A DNA stretch of 6,630 nucleotides from assembly GCA_016788945.1 (NCBI GenBank), contig JAEUSA010000032.1, positions 1-6,630 of the forward strand, read 5' to 3'. A program made the position numbers and the translations under genes. Numbering within the stretch: position 1 is the first letter of the stretch; each line of letters starts with the position of its first letter. Shown here one piece after another: positions 1-6,354 of this stretch. This DNA is from Leptospiraceae bacterium (GTDB lineage Bacteria; Spirochaetota; Leptospiria; Turneriellales; Turneriellaceae). Below the pieces are notes generated by a model. The model did no database searches. It saw nothing but the letters and a program-made list of their open reading frames with translations, and was not told the DNA's origin.

Positions 1-202
1 ACATGGTCGTGCCCGAAAGCATATAGAAAATTTTCTGCATCGCCAGCGCAGACGTCGATTCGTGGCGGATATGCACATAACCCCACAAAAAGGCGAGTGC
101 CAGCGATATACTGAGAATAAAATAGGCCAGCGCCGACTGGAAGTAACTTTTGAGCTCGCGCCGGCAAATCTGCCAGACGACCGTCAAAGGATTCCGTTTC
201 AC
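1..202 (-). CDS. ABC-2 type transporter permease, N-terminal part (cut by window start)
   Basis: This is the first 67 codons of a membrane permease that continues past position 1. Residues 12-27 read ICRRELKSYFQSALAY. This matches the N-terminal signature of ABC-2 permeases of the GldF/NosY kind, a short cytosolic helix with an (R/K)REL-x-SYF-x-S-x-x-AY motif running into the first membrane segment (about residues 23-42, very hydrophobic). Such proteins form the membrane channel of an ABC exporter and need a separate ATPase, which would lie outside the window. The chosen start is GTG at 202-200, which overlaps the rpsA TGA stop (GTGA). That predicts translational coupling and co-transcription with rpsA. 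A TTG at 187-185, five codons in, also gives a family-like N-terminus and has a weak GGA upstream, so the exact start is open. The substrate cannot be told. The family call rests on one motif and one membrane helix. Confidence 0.62.
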   Translation of the reverse strand, partial: MKRNPLTVVWQICRRELKSYFQSALAYFILSISLALAFLWGYVHIRHESTSALAMQKIFYMLSGTTM

Positions 203-1902
203 GACACGAGCGTTTTCAGGTTGGCAAACGGGCTGGCCGTTTCGGTCTTATTGCTGCTCTCTTTTTCCAGATACTGACGCATCTCGATCTTTTCGAGCGC
301 AAATGTCACGTCTTTGAGCGAGAGCGAGATCTTACGGCTTTCTGGATCAATGCTTTTCACAACCGCTTTGACCGGCTGACCTTTGGCGAATGTTTTCTTG
401 AAATTCGCTGACTGCTCTTTTTCCATCGTCGAGATGTGCGCGAGCCCTTCATAACCTTCATCAAACTTGATGAAGATACCAAAATCCACGACACCCGAGA
501 CGGTGCCTTCGATTACCGTGCCGCGCGGATATTTGTCACGCAGCTTCTTGTATGGGTTGGGTAGCGTGTGGCGGATGGAACACTGTACTTTGCGCTCTTC
601 TGAATTGATTTCGATGACTTTAAATTCAATTTCGTCGCCGATCTTGTAGAGCTTTTTCGGGTCTGGCGCAGGTTCAGTCCAGCCGATGTCTTCTTTCTTG
701 ATAAGGCCATCGATCGCTTCGGTAATGGAGACAAAAACGCCAGTGTTTGTCAGACCACGAATCTTGCCTTTCATGGTTTCGCCGACTTTGACTTCCGTGC
801 GAATTGTATCCCACGGGTTGGCGTGCAGCTGGCGCAGGCCGAGCGAGATACGCTTATCATCTTTATTGATGCCTATGATTTTGGTTTCGATCTCTTGACC
901 GACCTTGACGACTTCGCTTGCATGGTTCACTTTGCGTGTCCAGCTCATCTCAGTGACGTGCAACAGACCTTCGAGGCCTTCACCCAGTTCGACAAAAGCT
1001 CCATAGTTAGCGACAAATGAAACCTTACCCATCACGCGGTCACCGACTTTGAAGCGCGTCAGCACTGTCGACCATGGATCATCAGTCAGTTGCTTCAAAC
1101 CCAATGACAGACGATGGTTTTCCGGTTCTATTTCGAGTACACGTACCGTCACTTCTGTACCAACCTCGAGTTTTTCCTTCGCGGTGTCAGCTTTGCGCTC
1201 CCAAGTAATGTTGCTGCGGTGTAGAAAACCTTCAATGCCCTGTACGTTGATAAACACACCGGAGTTGGTGTGTTTGGTGACAATGCCTTTCACGCTGTCG
1301 TTCAACTGAATTTTGTTGCCGATATCTTTCCAGACCGTCGCATTTTGTTCGTCTTGAAAAACTTTGCGCGATACAGTACCGGTCTTACGACGATCATTGA
1401 GATCAAGAATCTTGACAAGATAGGTTTGTCCGACAATATTAATCCGCTTGGCGCCTCGCTCACGCGGCCCCAACAGACCGACCTGTGTGTGCGGCATGAA
1501 CATAAACACGCCTTCGACGTTCACCATGTAGCCATCGCGCATCGAACGCTTGACGAGGCCGTTTACCGGCACATTCTTTTCGAATGCTTCTTTGACAATT
1601 TCCCAACCGCGGCGCATTTCGAGCTCACGCTTCGAAAGCTGAACGAGCCCGGTTTCTTTATCATACGATTTGACCAACGCTTCGACTGTCTCGCCGACTG
1701 CCGGGGCAACGTCAAATTCACGCACACCGATGCGCCCTTCTGATTTGCCGCCCATGTCGATGATGGCAAACTCGGGAGTCACGCTCACGACTTTGCCGCT
1801 GATGATGGCCCCCGACCTGATGTCTGCGACAGCTGTATCTGTCTTAAAAACGTCTGCCATTGAGACGTTGCTGTCTTGAAAAAGCACTTTTCGCGTTGCC
1901 AT
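199..1902 (-). CDS. rpsA: 30S ribosomal protein S1 (six S1 domains)
   Basis: S1 binds mRNA on the 30S subunit and helps load and unfold messages during initiation. The 567-residue protein has six consecutive S1/OB-fold repeats, at roughly residues 30-92, 110-180, 200-270, 286-357, 373-445 and 460-531. Repeats 3 to 6 are the most typical, with G-x-V, GxF(V/I), EG(L/F)LH or EGLAH, VG and (R)xSLGL(R/K)QL or ISLSLK elements; repeats 1 and 2 are more divergent, as usual for the ribosome-binding end. Six repeats and this length match the Gram-negative S1 type (E. coli S1 is 557 residues). The start is ATG at 1902-1900, not the ATG eight codons earlier at 1926: an AGGGG Shine-Dalgarno (1912-1908) sits five bases before it and translation begins MATRKVLFQD. 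The gene begins eight bases after the aroA-cmk stop and its own stop overlaps the start of the ABC permease, so it lies in the middle of a tight operon. The final 36 residues after repeat 6 are Lys/Glu/Ser/Thr-rich and probably disordered. Confidence 0.96.
   Translation of the reverse strand: MATRKVLFQDSNVSMADVFKTDTAVADIRSGAIISGKVVSVTPEFAIIDMGGKSEGRIGVREFDVAPAVGETVEALVKSYDKETGLVQLSKRELEMRRGWEIVKEAFEKNVPVNGLVKRSMRDGYMVNVEGVFMFMPHTQVGLLGPRERGAKRINIVGQTYLVKILDLNDRRKTGTVSRKVFQDEQNATVWKDIGNKIQLNDSVKGIVTKHTNSGVFINVQGIEGFLHRSNITWERKADTAKEKLEVGTEVTVRVLEIEPENHRLSLGLKQLTDDPWSTVLTRFKVGDRVMGKVSFVANYGAFVELGEGLEGLLHVTEMSWTRKVNHASEVVKVGQEIETKIIGINKDDKRISLGLRQLHANPWDTIRTEVKVGETMKGKIRGLTNTGVFVSITEAIDGLIKKEDIGWTEPAPDPKKLYKIGDEIEFKVIEINSEERKVQCSIRHTLPNPYKKLRDKYPRGTVIEGTVSGVVDFGIFIKFDEGYEGLAHISTMEKEQSANFKKTFAKGQPVKAVVKSIDPESRKISLSLKDVTFALEKIEMRQYLEKESSNKTETASPFANLKTLVS
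1252..1275. repeat. 9-bp inverted repeat inside rpsA
   Basis: Arms AAACACACC (1252-1260) and GGTGTGTTT (1267-1275) flank a 6-base spacer. It lies in the third S1 repeat, within codons for KHTNSGVF, the conserved turn region of the S1 fold. A 9-bp perfect match is modest and may be a by-product of codon choice; a role in folding or regulating the rpsA message is only a possibility. Confidence 0.35.
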
Positions 1903-1907
1903 GGGAA

Positions 1908-1913
1908 CCCCTA
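1908..1913 (-). promoter_or_regulatory. rpsA ribosome binding site overlapping the aroA-cmk stop codon
   Basis: The minus strand reads TAGGGG followed by TTCCC and then the rpsA ATG. The TAG is the stop codon of aroA-cmk and its last two bases are the first two of the AGGGG Shine-Dalgarno. Ribosomes terminating on aroA-cmk are therefore placed directly on the S1 initiation site, which suggests translational coupling. It is the only convincing Shine-Dalgarno seen before any of the genes here, and it decides the rpsA start. Confidence 0.7.
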
Positions 1914-3974
1914 AACTGCGGCACACCGGATGTATGCCAGCATTATATGTGCCACTTGCTCCTGAGTGTGAGACGAGGTGTCAATGAAAATGGCCTCTGC
2001 AGCCGGTCTGAGTCCTCCGTATTCGCGACTCATATCGTCGCGATCACGGTCTTCGATCTGCTGCTGCACCTCGTCGAGCGTGATCGAGGGAGATTTCGCG
2101 CGAAACTCGGCCAATCGCCTTTCGGCACGGGTACGGCTGTCGGCCGTCAGGAAAAACTTAAAACGGGCATGGGTAAATACCTCGGTACCCATATCGCGCC
2201 CATCGGCGACGAGTGAATAGTTAGTCGAGGCATGCGCGAGCACTTCCCGCACACGTTCGCGCACATACCGCGCATCGGCGACCGGCTTGATCAGAGGAGC
2301 GATTTCGGGAGAGCGCAGTTCATGCGTGAGTTCCTTACCCTCGACGAGCACATGCTGGCGGCCATCTTCCGAAAACCGCAGCGCAATCTTAAGTTCTGAG
2401 AGATAAGCTGACAGCGCGGCATTTTCCGTAACCGCACTCGCCCAATCACCGGGCGAGCCGAGGCGCTGAAACTCGCGGTAACCGCAGTAGGTATAAGCCC
2501 GGTAGAGCGCGCCTGAGTCGATTTGGCTGTAACCGAGCGCGCGCGCAAGCATGTACGCGACTGTCGATTTGCCCGACCCAGCAGGTCCGTCGATCGTAAT
2601 GACCTGCGGAGTTTTTTCCTTATGAAAACCGTTTGAATCCCCGTGATTTGCCAGCACAGATTTGAGTTTATCATAAAATGACGGAAACGAGGTCTCGACC
2701 CATTCTTTCCCTTCGATAATGAGTGGCGCAGTAAGAGTTCCGGGCGGTTGCCCGGAACTCTTACTGCTGCTCAACTCGGCAGCGACGAGATTGGCGATCT
2801 CAAACGACATCACGATGCGGTGATCCATGTGCGGTTCGATTTTGCCCGCCATCTTTCGCGTAGGATTTCCCTCGAGTTCCATGCCATCGTCGTACTCTTT
2901 GGCGGCAACGCCCACGCGTTGCAGATTCTGCGCCATGATCGCAATGCGATCAGACTCTTTGACGCGCAGCTCTTTCGCGTTGCGGTAGGCAAACCTGCCC
3001 TCGGCAAAGGCACCGGCGATCGTCAGTACGGGAATTTCGTCGATAAGTGAGGGAATACTTTCTTTGGGGAGTTCAATCCCTCTGAGGCGCGAACTTCGCA
3101 CCAACACATCGCCGCCCTTCTCACCGCATTCATCGCGCTGTGGCAGAATTTCGATATCGGCGCCCATTTGCTTCAAAGTATATAAATAACGATCGCGGTA
3201 CGGGTTGAGCAGAATACCGCGCAGCAATAACTCGCTGTCGGGTAACAGGCATGCGCCGACGGCAAAGAAGGCCGCCGACGATACATCACCCCAGATCTTA
3301 TAGTCGCGTGGCTGCACGACCGAACCCGGACCGAGCAAAATGCGGAATCCCTCAGCAGTTTTTTCTTTCTTTATATCAATGCCGGCAAAGCGCAGCATGT
3401 TTTCCGTATGGTCGCGCGAAGGGTGAGGCTCATCGAGAGTGAGTGAAGTCTGCGAAGCAAGAGCTGCGAGAATCACCGCCGATTTTACCTGCGCCGAGCC
3501 AAGCGTTTCAGTAAACGCAATCGGCGGCAGCTTTGTTCCCGTCACACGCACCGGCAGACAATCGGTGTCAGATAGCCATTCAAATTTGGCCCCTAACTTC
3601 TCGAGCGGGCCGATCACGCGCCGCATCGGGCGCTTGCGCAAACTCGCATCACCATCGATCACCGCGGTGATACCGTCGAGGCCCGCAATCAACCCCATGA
3701 TCAGGCGTGAACCGGTTCCCGAATTTCCGCAATCGATGACTGTGGTGGGGGATTTCAGACCGGCCAAGCCCGGCGATTCAATGCGAAACGAACGCTCGCC
3801 GAGCGCAGTAACCTTTGCCCCCAAGGCCTGCATCGCTTTGAGGGTGTTCATGGTATCGCCGGCATCGAGAAAATTCGAGATCGTCGAGGTGCCGCGCGCC
3901 AAAGTGGCCAAAATCGCTGCGCGGTGCGAAAGTGATTTATCGCCGGGAAAAGTCAGCGTTCCGCGCATCGACAT
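1911..3974 (-). CDS. aroA-cmk: Fused EPSP synthase / cytidylate kinase (AroA-Cmk)
   Basis: One 687-residue reading frame joins two enzymes. Residues 1-440 are 3-phosphoshikimate 1-carboxyvinyltransferase, which makes EPSP from shikimate-3-phosphate and PEP. Visible landmarks are FPGDKSLSHRA (9-19), GNSGTGSR (83-90), GSAQVKSA (159-166), RDHTENML (187-194), IDEIPVL (311-317, catalytic-type Asp312), ELRVKESDRI (335-344), MDHRIVMS (383-390) and TSFPSF (428-433). PGDKSxSHR places it with the Bacillus/CP4-like branch rather than the E. coli PGSKSxSNR branch. Residues about 457-687 are CMP/dCMP kinase: P-loop GPAGSGKST (463-471), DSGALYRAYT (486-495), VADGRDMGTEVF (589-600), a TADSRTRAERR lid (610-620) and RDRDDMSRE (643-651). 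The linker (about 437-457) has no start codon well placed for separate Cmk translation. I chose ATG 3974; ATG 3968 is possible, and a TTG at 4037 would add 21 residues. No good Shine-Dalgarno precedes any of them. The frame stays open up to 4172, but those extra residues are unlike EPSP synthase and lie antisense to the transporter start. AroA-Cmk fusions are known in other bacteria, so the fusion is credible. Confidence 0.93.
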   Translation of the reverse strand: MSMRGTLTFPGDKSLSHRAAILATLARGTSTISNFLDAGDTMNTLKAMQALGAKVTALGERSFRIESPGLAGLKSPTTVIDCGNSGTGSRLIMGLIAGLDGITAVIDGDASLRKRPMRRVIGPLEKLGAKFEWLSDTDCLPVRVTGTKLPPIAFTETLGSAQVKSAVILAALASQTSLTLDEPHPSRDHTENMLRFAGIDIKKEKTAEGFRILLGPGSVVQPRDYKIWGDVSSAAFFAVGACLLPDSELLLRGILLNPYRDRYLYTLKQMGADIEILPQRDECGEKGGDVLVRSSRLRGIELPKESIPSLIDEIPVLTIAGAFAEGRFAYRNAKELRVKESDRIAIMAQNLQRVGVAAKEYDDGMELEGNPTRKMAGKIEPHMDHRIVMSFEIANLVAAELSSSKSSGQPPGTLTAPLIIEGKEWVETSFPSFYDKLKSVLANHGDSNGFHKEKTPQVITIDGPAGSGKSTVAYMLARALGYSQIDSGALYRAYTYCGYREFQRLGSPGDWASAVTENAALSAYLSELKIALRFSEDGRQHVLVEGKELTHELRSPEIAPLIKPVADARYVRERVREVLAHASTNYSLVADGRDMGTEVFTHARFKFFLTADSRTRAERRLAEFRAKSPSITLDEVQQQIEDRDRDDMSREYGGLRPAAEAIFIDTSSHTQEQVAHIMLAYIRCAAV
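2728..2767. repeat. 18-bp perfect inverted repeat with 4-base loop, inside aroA-cmk
   Basis: The plus strand has arms GCAGTAAGAGTTCCGGGC (2728-2745) and GCCCGGAACTCTTACTGC (2750-2767) around GGTT. All 18 positions pair; the next outward pair (2727/2768) does not. On the mRNA (minus strand) it would fold into a very stable stem with loop AACC. It is in frame and encodes AroA residues 403-416 (SSKSSGQPPGTLTA), a low-complexity stretch between the last conserved AroA helix and the closing strand leading to TSFPSF. No T-run follows on either strand, so it is not a standard terminator. No second copy was seen in this window. Confidence 0.9.
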
Positions 3975-4098
3975 GGGAGACGAAACTACAATTAAGAGAG
4001 GCCGTAAAGGAAAAGGAAGGCCTACGTATACGACCAACCTGTCGGACCAAGGCAAATTTTCTCTTGCCGTGCGGACAATCGCTGCATGCGCTGGCTGA
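3975..4098. promoter_or_regulatory. Divergent intergenic region with CGTATACG palindrome (promoters for aroA-cmk and the MFS gene)
   Basis: The two genes start back to back with 124 bases between their ATGs, so both promoters should lie here unless one starts inside the neighbouring gene. The clearest element is the 8-bp palindrome CGTATACG at 4025-4032. Its TATACG could act as a -10 on either strand. For the minus strand, TTGCCT lies 19 bases upstream of it as a poor -35, giving a leader of about 45 bases before ATG 3974. No matching -35 was found for the plus strand. The plus strand also has a purine tract (about 4006-4020), but it is too far from the transporter start to be its ribosome binding site. 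These are weak calls by eye. Confidence 0.3.
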
Positions 4099-5742
4099 AT
4101 GTCGACCTCACCTGCGCACCACCACATCACGTCTGAAGAACGCCGCGTCATTTTTGCCGCCTCACTCGGCACGGTGTTTGAGTGGTATGATTTTTATCTC
4201 TACGGTTCACTCGCGGGCATTATCAGCAAACAGTTTTTCTCGGGTGTCAACGAAACGACCGCATTTATTTTTGCCCTGCTCGCCTTCGCTGCGGGCTTTG
4301 CCGTGCGGCCGTTTGGTGCGATTGTGTTCGGCCGATTAGGTGATCTCGTTGGCCGCAAACATACCTTTCTCATCACTATTGTGATTATGGGTGTTTCGAC
4401 TGCGGTCGTTGGCCTGTTGCCCGGTTATGCTTCGATCGGCATCATTGCTCCCGTTATTTTGATTTCGCTGCGTCTGCTGCAGGGTCTGGCGCTCGGCGGT
4501 GAATACGGCGGTGCTGCCACCTATGTCGCCGAACACGCGCCACCGGGTGAACGCGGCTTTTTTACCAGTTTCATACAAACGACGGCAACCCTCGGGCTGT
4601 TTCTTTCGCTATTGGTCATTCTCGCCTGCCGCAGCATATTTAAGGGAGATTTCGAAATCTGGGCGTGGCGTATTCCGTTTTTGCTCTCGATTGTGTTGTT
4701 AGGCATTTCTGTCTATATACGCGTTCAGCTGCATGAATCGCCCGCGTTCCAGAAAATGAAAGCCGAGGGCAAGGGTTCAAAATCTCCTTTGGCCGATGCG
4801 TTTGCTCACTGGGGCAATCTCAAGATAGTGATCGCAGCCCTGATCGGTGCAACCGCCGGGCAGGCAGTCGTATGGTACACCGGGCAATTTTACGCACTCT
4901 TCTTCTTGCAGCAGACGCTCAAAATCGATGCCGAGACAGCCAATTATCTGATCGCCGGTGCGCTGCTCATCGGCACGCCGTTCTTTATTGTGTTTGGCCG
5001 ATTGTCTGATCGCATCGGCCGTAAACCGGTAATTCTGGTCGGCTGTCTTTTGGCCGCTGCGACCTATTTTCCCATCTTCAAGGCACTGACGAAATACGCG
5101 AACCCTGCAATCCACCGCGCGAGCGAAGAGGCCCCGGTCGTGGTTTATGCTGCACCCGGCACTTGCAGCTTCCAGTTCGACCCGGTGGGCTCGGCGCAAT
5201 TTACCAGTTCATGCGATATCGCCAAATCGTTGCTGGCAAAAAAAGGTATCCCCTATGCCAATGCCGCGGGCAAGCCCGGTGATCTCGCACTCATTCAGGT
5301 CGGGCAAAAAATGGTCAACGTGTTTGACGGTCGCCCACTTTCCAAGGCGGATTTCAAATCGCAATACGCCATGCTCGAAAAAGAAATTTCTGCCCTCACC
5401 GCCGCGGCGGGTTATCCGACCAAAGCCAATGCGGCCGAAATCCATATCCCGATCGTACTATTGCTGCTTTCGCTGCTGGTAATTTACGTCACGATGGTCT
5501 ACGGTCCGATCGCCGCTTGGCTCGTTGAACTGTTCCCGACCAACATCCGCTACACATCGATGTCGCTGCCCTACCACATCGGCAATGGCTGGTTTGGCGG
5601 TTTTCTGCCGACGATTGCGTTTGCAATGGTGGCCGCAACGGGTGACGTGTTTTACGGTCTCTGGTATCCGGTAGTCGTCGCGGCTGCATCGGCAGTGCTC
5701 GGTTTTTTTCTGTTGCCCGAAACGAAAGATCGGGAAATTTAA
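4099..5742 (+). CDS. MFS transporter, metabolite:H+ symporter (MHS) type with large periplasmic insert
   Basis: This is an inner-membrane carrier with twelve predicted segments. The N-terminus (RRVIFAASLGTVFEWYDFYLYGS, given in part: GTVFEWYDFYLYGS, 24-37) is diagnostic of the MHS family (ShiA, KgtP, ProP), which move small acids or osmolytes with protons. Motif A-type loops appear twice, GRLGDLVGRK (78-87) after segment 2 and GRLSDRIGRK (300-309) after segment 8. RLLQGLALGGEYGGA (125-139) in segment 4 and LVELFPTNIRYTSMS (475-489) after segment 10 are also typical. At 547 residues it is about 100 longer than usual. The excess is one insert of about 115 residues (333-447) between segments 9 and 10, which topology places in the periplasm; it has two cysteines, Cys356 and Cys372, that could form a disulfide. 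The ATG follows an in-frame TGA directly, so no upstream extension is possible, and no Shine-Dalgarno is visible. It is transcribed away from aroA-cmk. The substrate is not readable; a shikimate- or dicarboxylate-like acid is only a guess. Confidence 0.9.
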   Translation: MSTSPAHHHITSEERRVIFAASLGTVFEWYDFYLYGSLAGIISKQFFSGVNETTAFIFALLAFAAGFAVRPFGAIVFGRLGDLVGRKHTFLITIVIMGVSTAVVGLLPGYASIGIIAPVILISLRLLQGLALGGEYGGAATYVAEHAPPGERGFFTSFIQTTATLGLFLSLLVILACRSIFKGDFEIWAWRIPFLLSIVLLGISVYIRVQLHESPAFQKMKAEGKGSKSPLADAFAHWGNLKIVIAALIGATAGQAVVWYTGQFYALFFLQQTLKIDAETANYLIAGALLIGTPFFIVFGRLSDRIGRKPVILVGCLLAAATYFPIFKALTKYANPAIHRASEEAPVVVYAAPGTCSFQFDPVGSAQFTSSCDIAKSLLAKKGIPYANAAGKPGDLALIQVGQKMVNVFDGRPLSKADFKSQYAMLEKEISALTAAAGYPTKANAAEIHIPIVLLLLSLLVIYVTMVYGPIAAWLVELFPTNIRYTSMSLPYHIGNGWFGGFLPTIAFAMVAATGDVFYGLWYPVVVAAASAVLGFFLLPETKDREI

Positions 5743-5749
5743 CTCCTTC

Positions 5750-6271
5750 ATGCCAAAGATGAGGAATGCACTGTGTAGCCTGTGGACTGCTATCTGTATT
5801 CCCTGTTCTTGCATGAACCATGGCCAAAAAAATTCACATTTGCCTCCACCAAAATCAACTGCATCAATGATATCGGTAAATCAGAAAAATCTACTCGTTG
5901 GAAAACGGTTCAGCTTTGGCTTCGGATGTACAGGTAAGACTCACTCAGAATTCACCATGCATCTAATGTTCTTGCCCGACCTCCGGTATCAAATTGAACA
6001 CGTTTCTGAGTATAATATGGGATGCAGAATCAAGCATATCGCATTCGGCGAATATCAACTAACAGATACAGAACTTCACCTGACAAAGCACACAGAAAAC
6101 AACAGCTTTTTCGGCAGTAATCTCTGTCCGGCACGTACGCCAAGGGATGTGATACATGCCTATGACTATACTGATGAGGGTGTTTACCAGATCACAAAAT
6201 GCGGCGGCAAAATTGCTTTTTCCCGAAACCGTGATGGCAATGCTTTCGTTGAATCCGAAACGCAGCGTTAG
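5750..6271 (+). CDS. Hypothetical protein, cysteine-rich, possibly exported
   Basis: I do not recognise this 173-codon frame. It starts eight bases after the transporter stop with no visible Shine-Dalgarno; ATGs at 5759 and 5867 are alternatives. Starting at 5759 gives a short basic-then-hydrophobic N-terminus (MRNALCSLWTAICIPCSC) that loosely resembles a secretion or lipoprotein signal, although the residues before the cysteines do not make a good lipobox. The next 25 residues are polar and Pro/Ser-rich, like a tether. The rest (about 48-173) looks like a small beta-rich domain: short alternating hydrophobic strands, an FGEYQLTDTELHLT segment (99-112) of the kind seen in lipocalin-like or NlpE-like barrels, and cysteines at 60, 92, 126 and 151 that could form two disulfides. 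Base composition and codon use are visibly more A/T-rich than in its neighbours, which may mean a poorly conserved or acquired gene. That the frame is coding at all is likely but not certain. Confidence 0.5.
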   Translation: MPKMRNALCSLWTAICIPCSCMNHGQKNSHLPPPKSTASMISVNQKNLLVGKRFSFGFGCTGKTHSEFTMHLMFLPDLRYQIEHVSEYNMGCRIKHIAFGEYQLTDTELHLTKHTENNSFFGSNLCPARTPRDVIHAYDYTDEGVYQITKCGGKIAFSRNRDGNAFVESETQR

Positions 6272-6354
6272 GAATTTCCCCCTAAACAGGATGCGAAGAC
6301 AGGCGCAGTAAAAAGTACTCGACGCTCAGGTCAGTAACACGACAGCGCTCAATA
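6272..6354. other. Short intergenic region
   Basis: The 83 bases hold no gene. TTAGG and CCTAA (6269-6273 and 6282-6286) could pair around an 8-base loop at the end of the hypothetical gene, but the stem is short and no T-run follows, so a terminator is not supported. No clear promoter or Shine-Dalgarno is seen before the next gene. Confidence 0.4.

Noticed and set aside
1270..1743. 157-codon plus-strand frame
   Set aside because: It lies antisense within rpsA and shows no protein-like conservation or domain pattern.
1903..1926. Eight-codon extension of rpsA to ATG 1926
   Set aside because: It would overlap the end of aroA-cmk, whereas ATG 1902 has an AGGGG at proper spacing and gives a normal S1 N-terminus.
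2728..2767. The strong hairpin as a transcription terminator
   Set aside because: No T-run follows on either strand and it lies well inside an intact reading frame with conserved AroA and Cmk sequence after it.
3439..4098. 219-codon plus-strand frame whose stop abuts the transporter ATG
   Set aside because: It is fully antisense to the conserved aroA sequence, its protein has no recognisable pattern, and long antisense frames are common in GC-rich coding DNA.
3975..4172. Upstream extension of aroA-cmk by 66 codons
   Set aside because: The added residues do not resemble an EPSP synthase N-terminus and would overlap the start of the divergent transporter. The family pattern begins within a few residues of ATG 3974.
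4777..5199. 140-codon minus-strand frame
   Set aside because: It lies opposite the well-supported transporter gene and is Arg/Cys/Gln-rich in the manner of shadow frames.
5740..5770. Terminator after the transporter gene
   Set aside because: Only a short imperfect match (CTTCAT with ATGAGG) is present, with no T-run, and the next frame starts within it.
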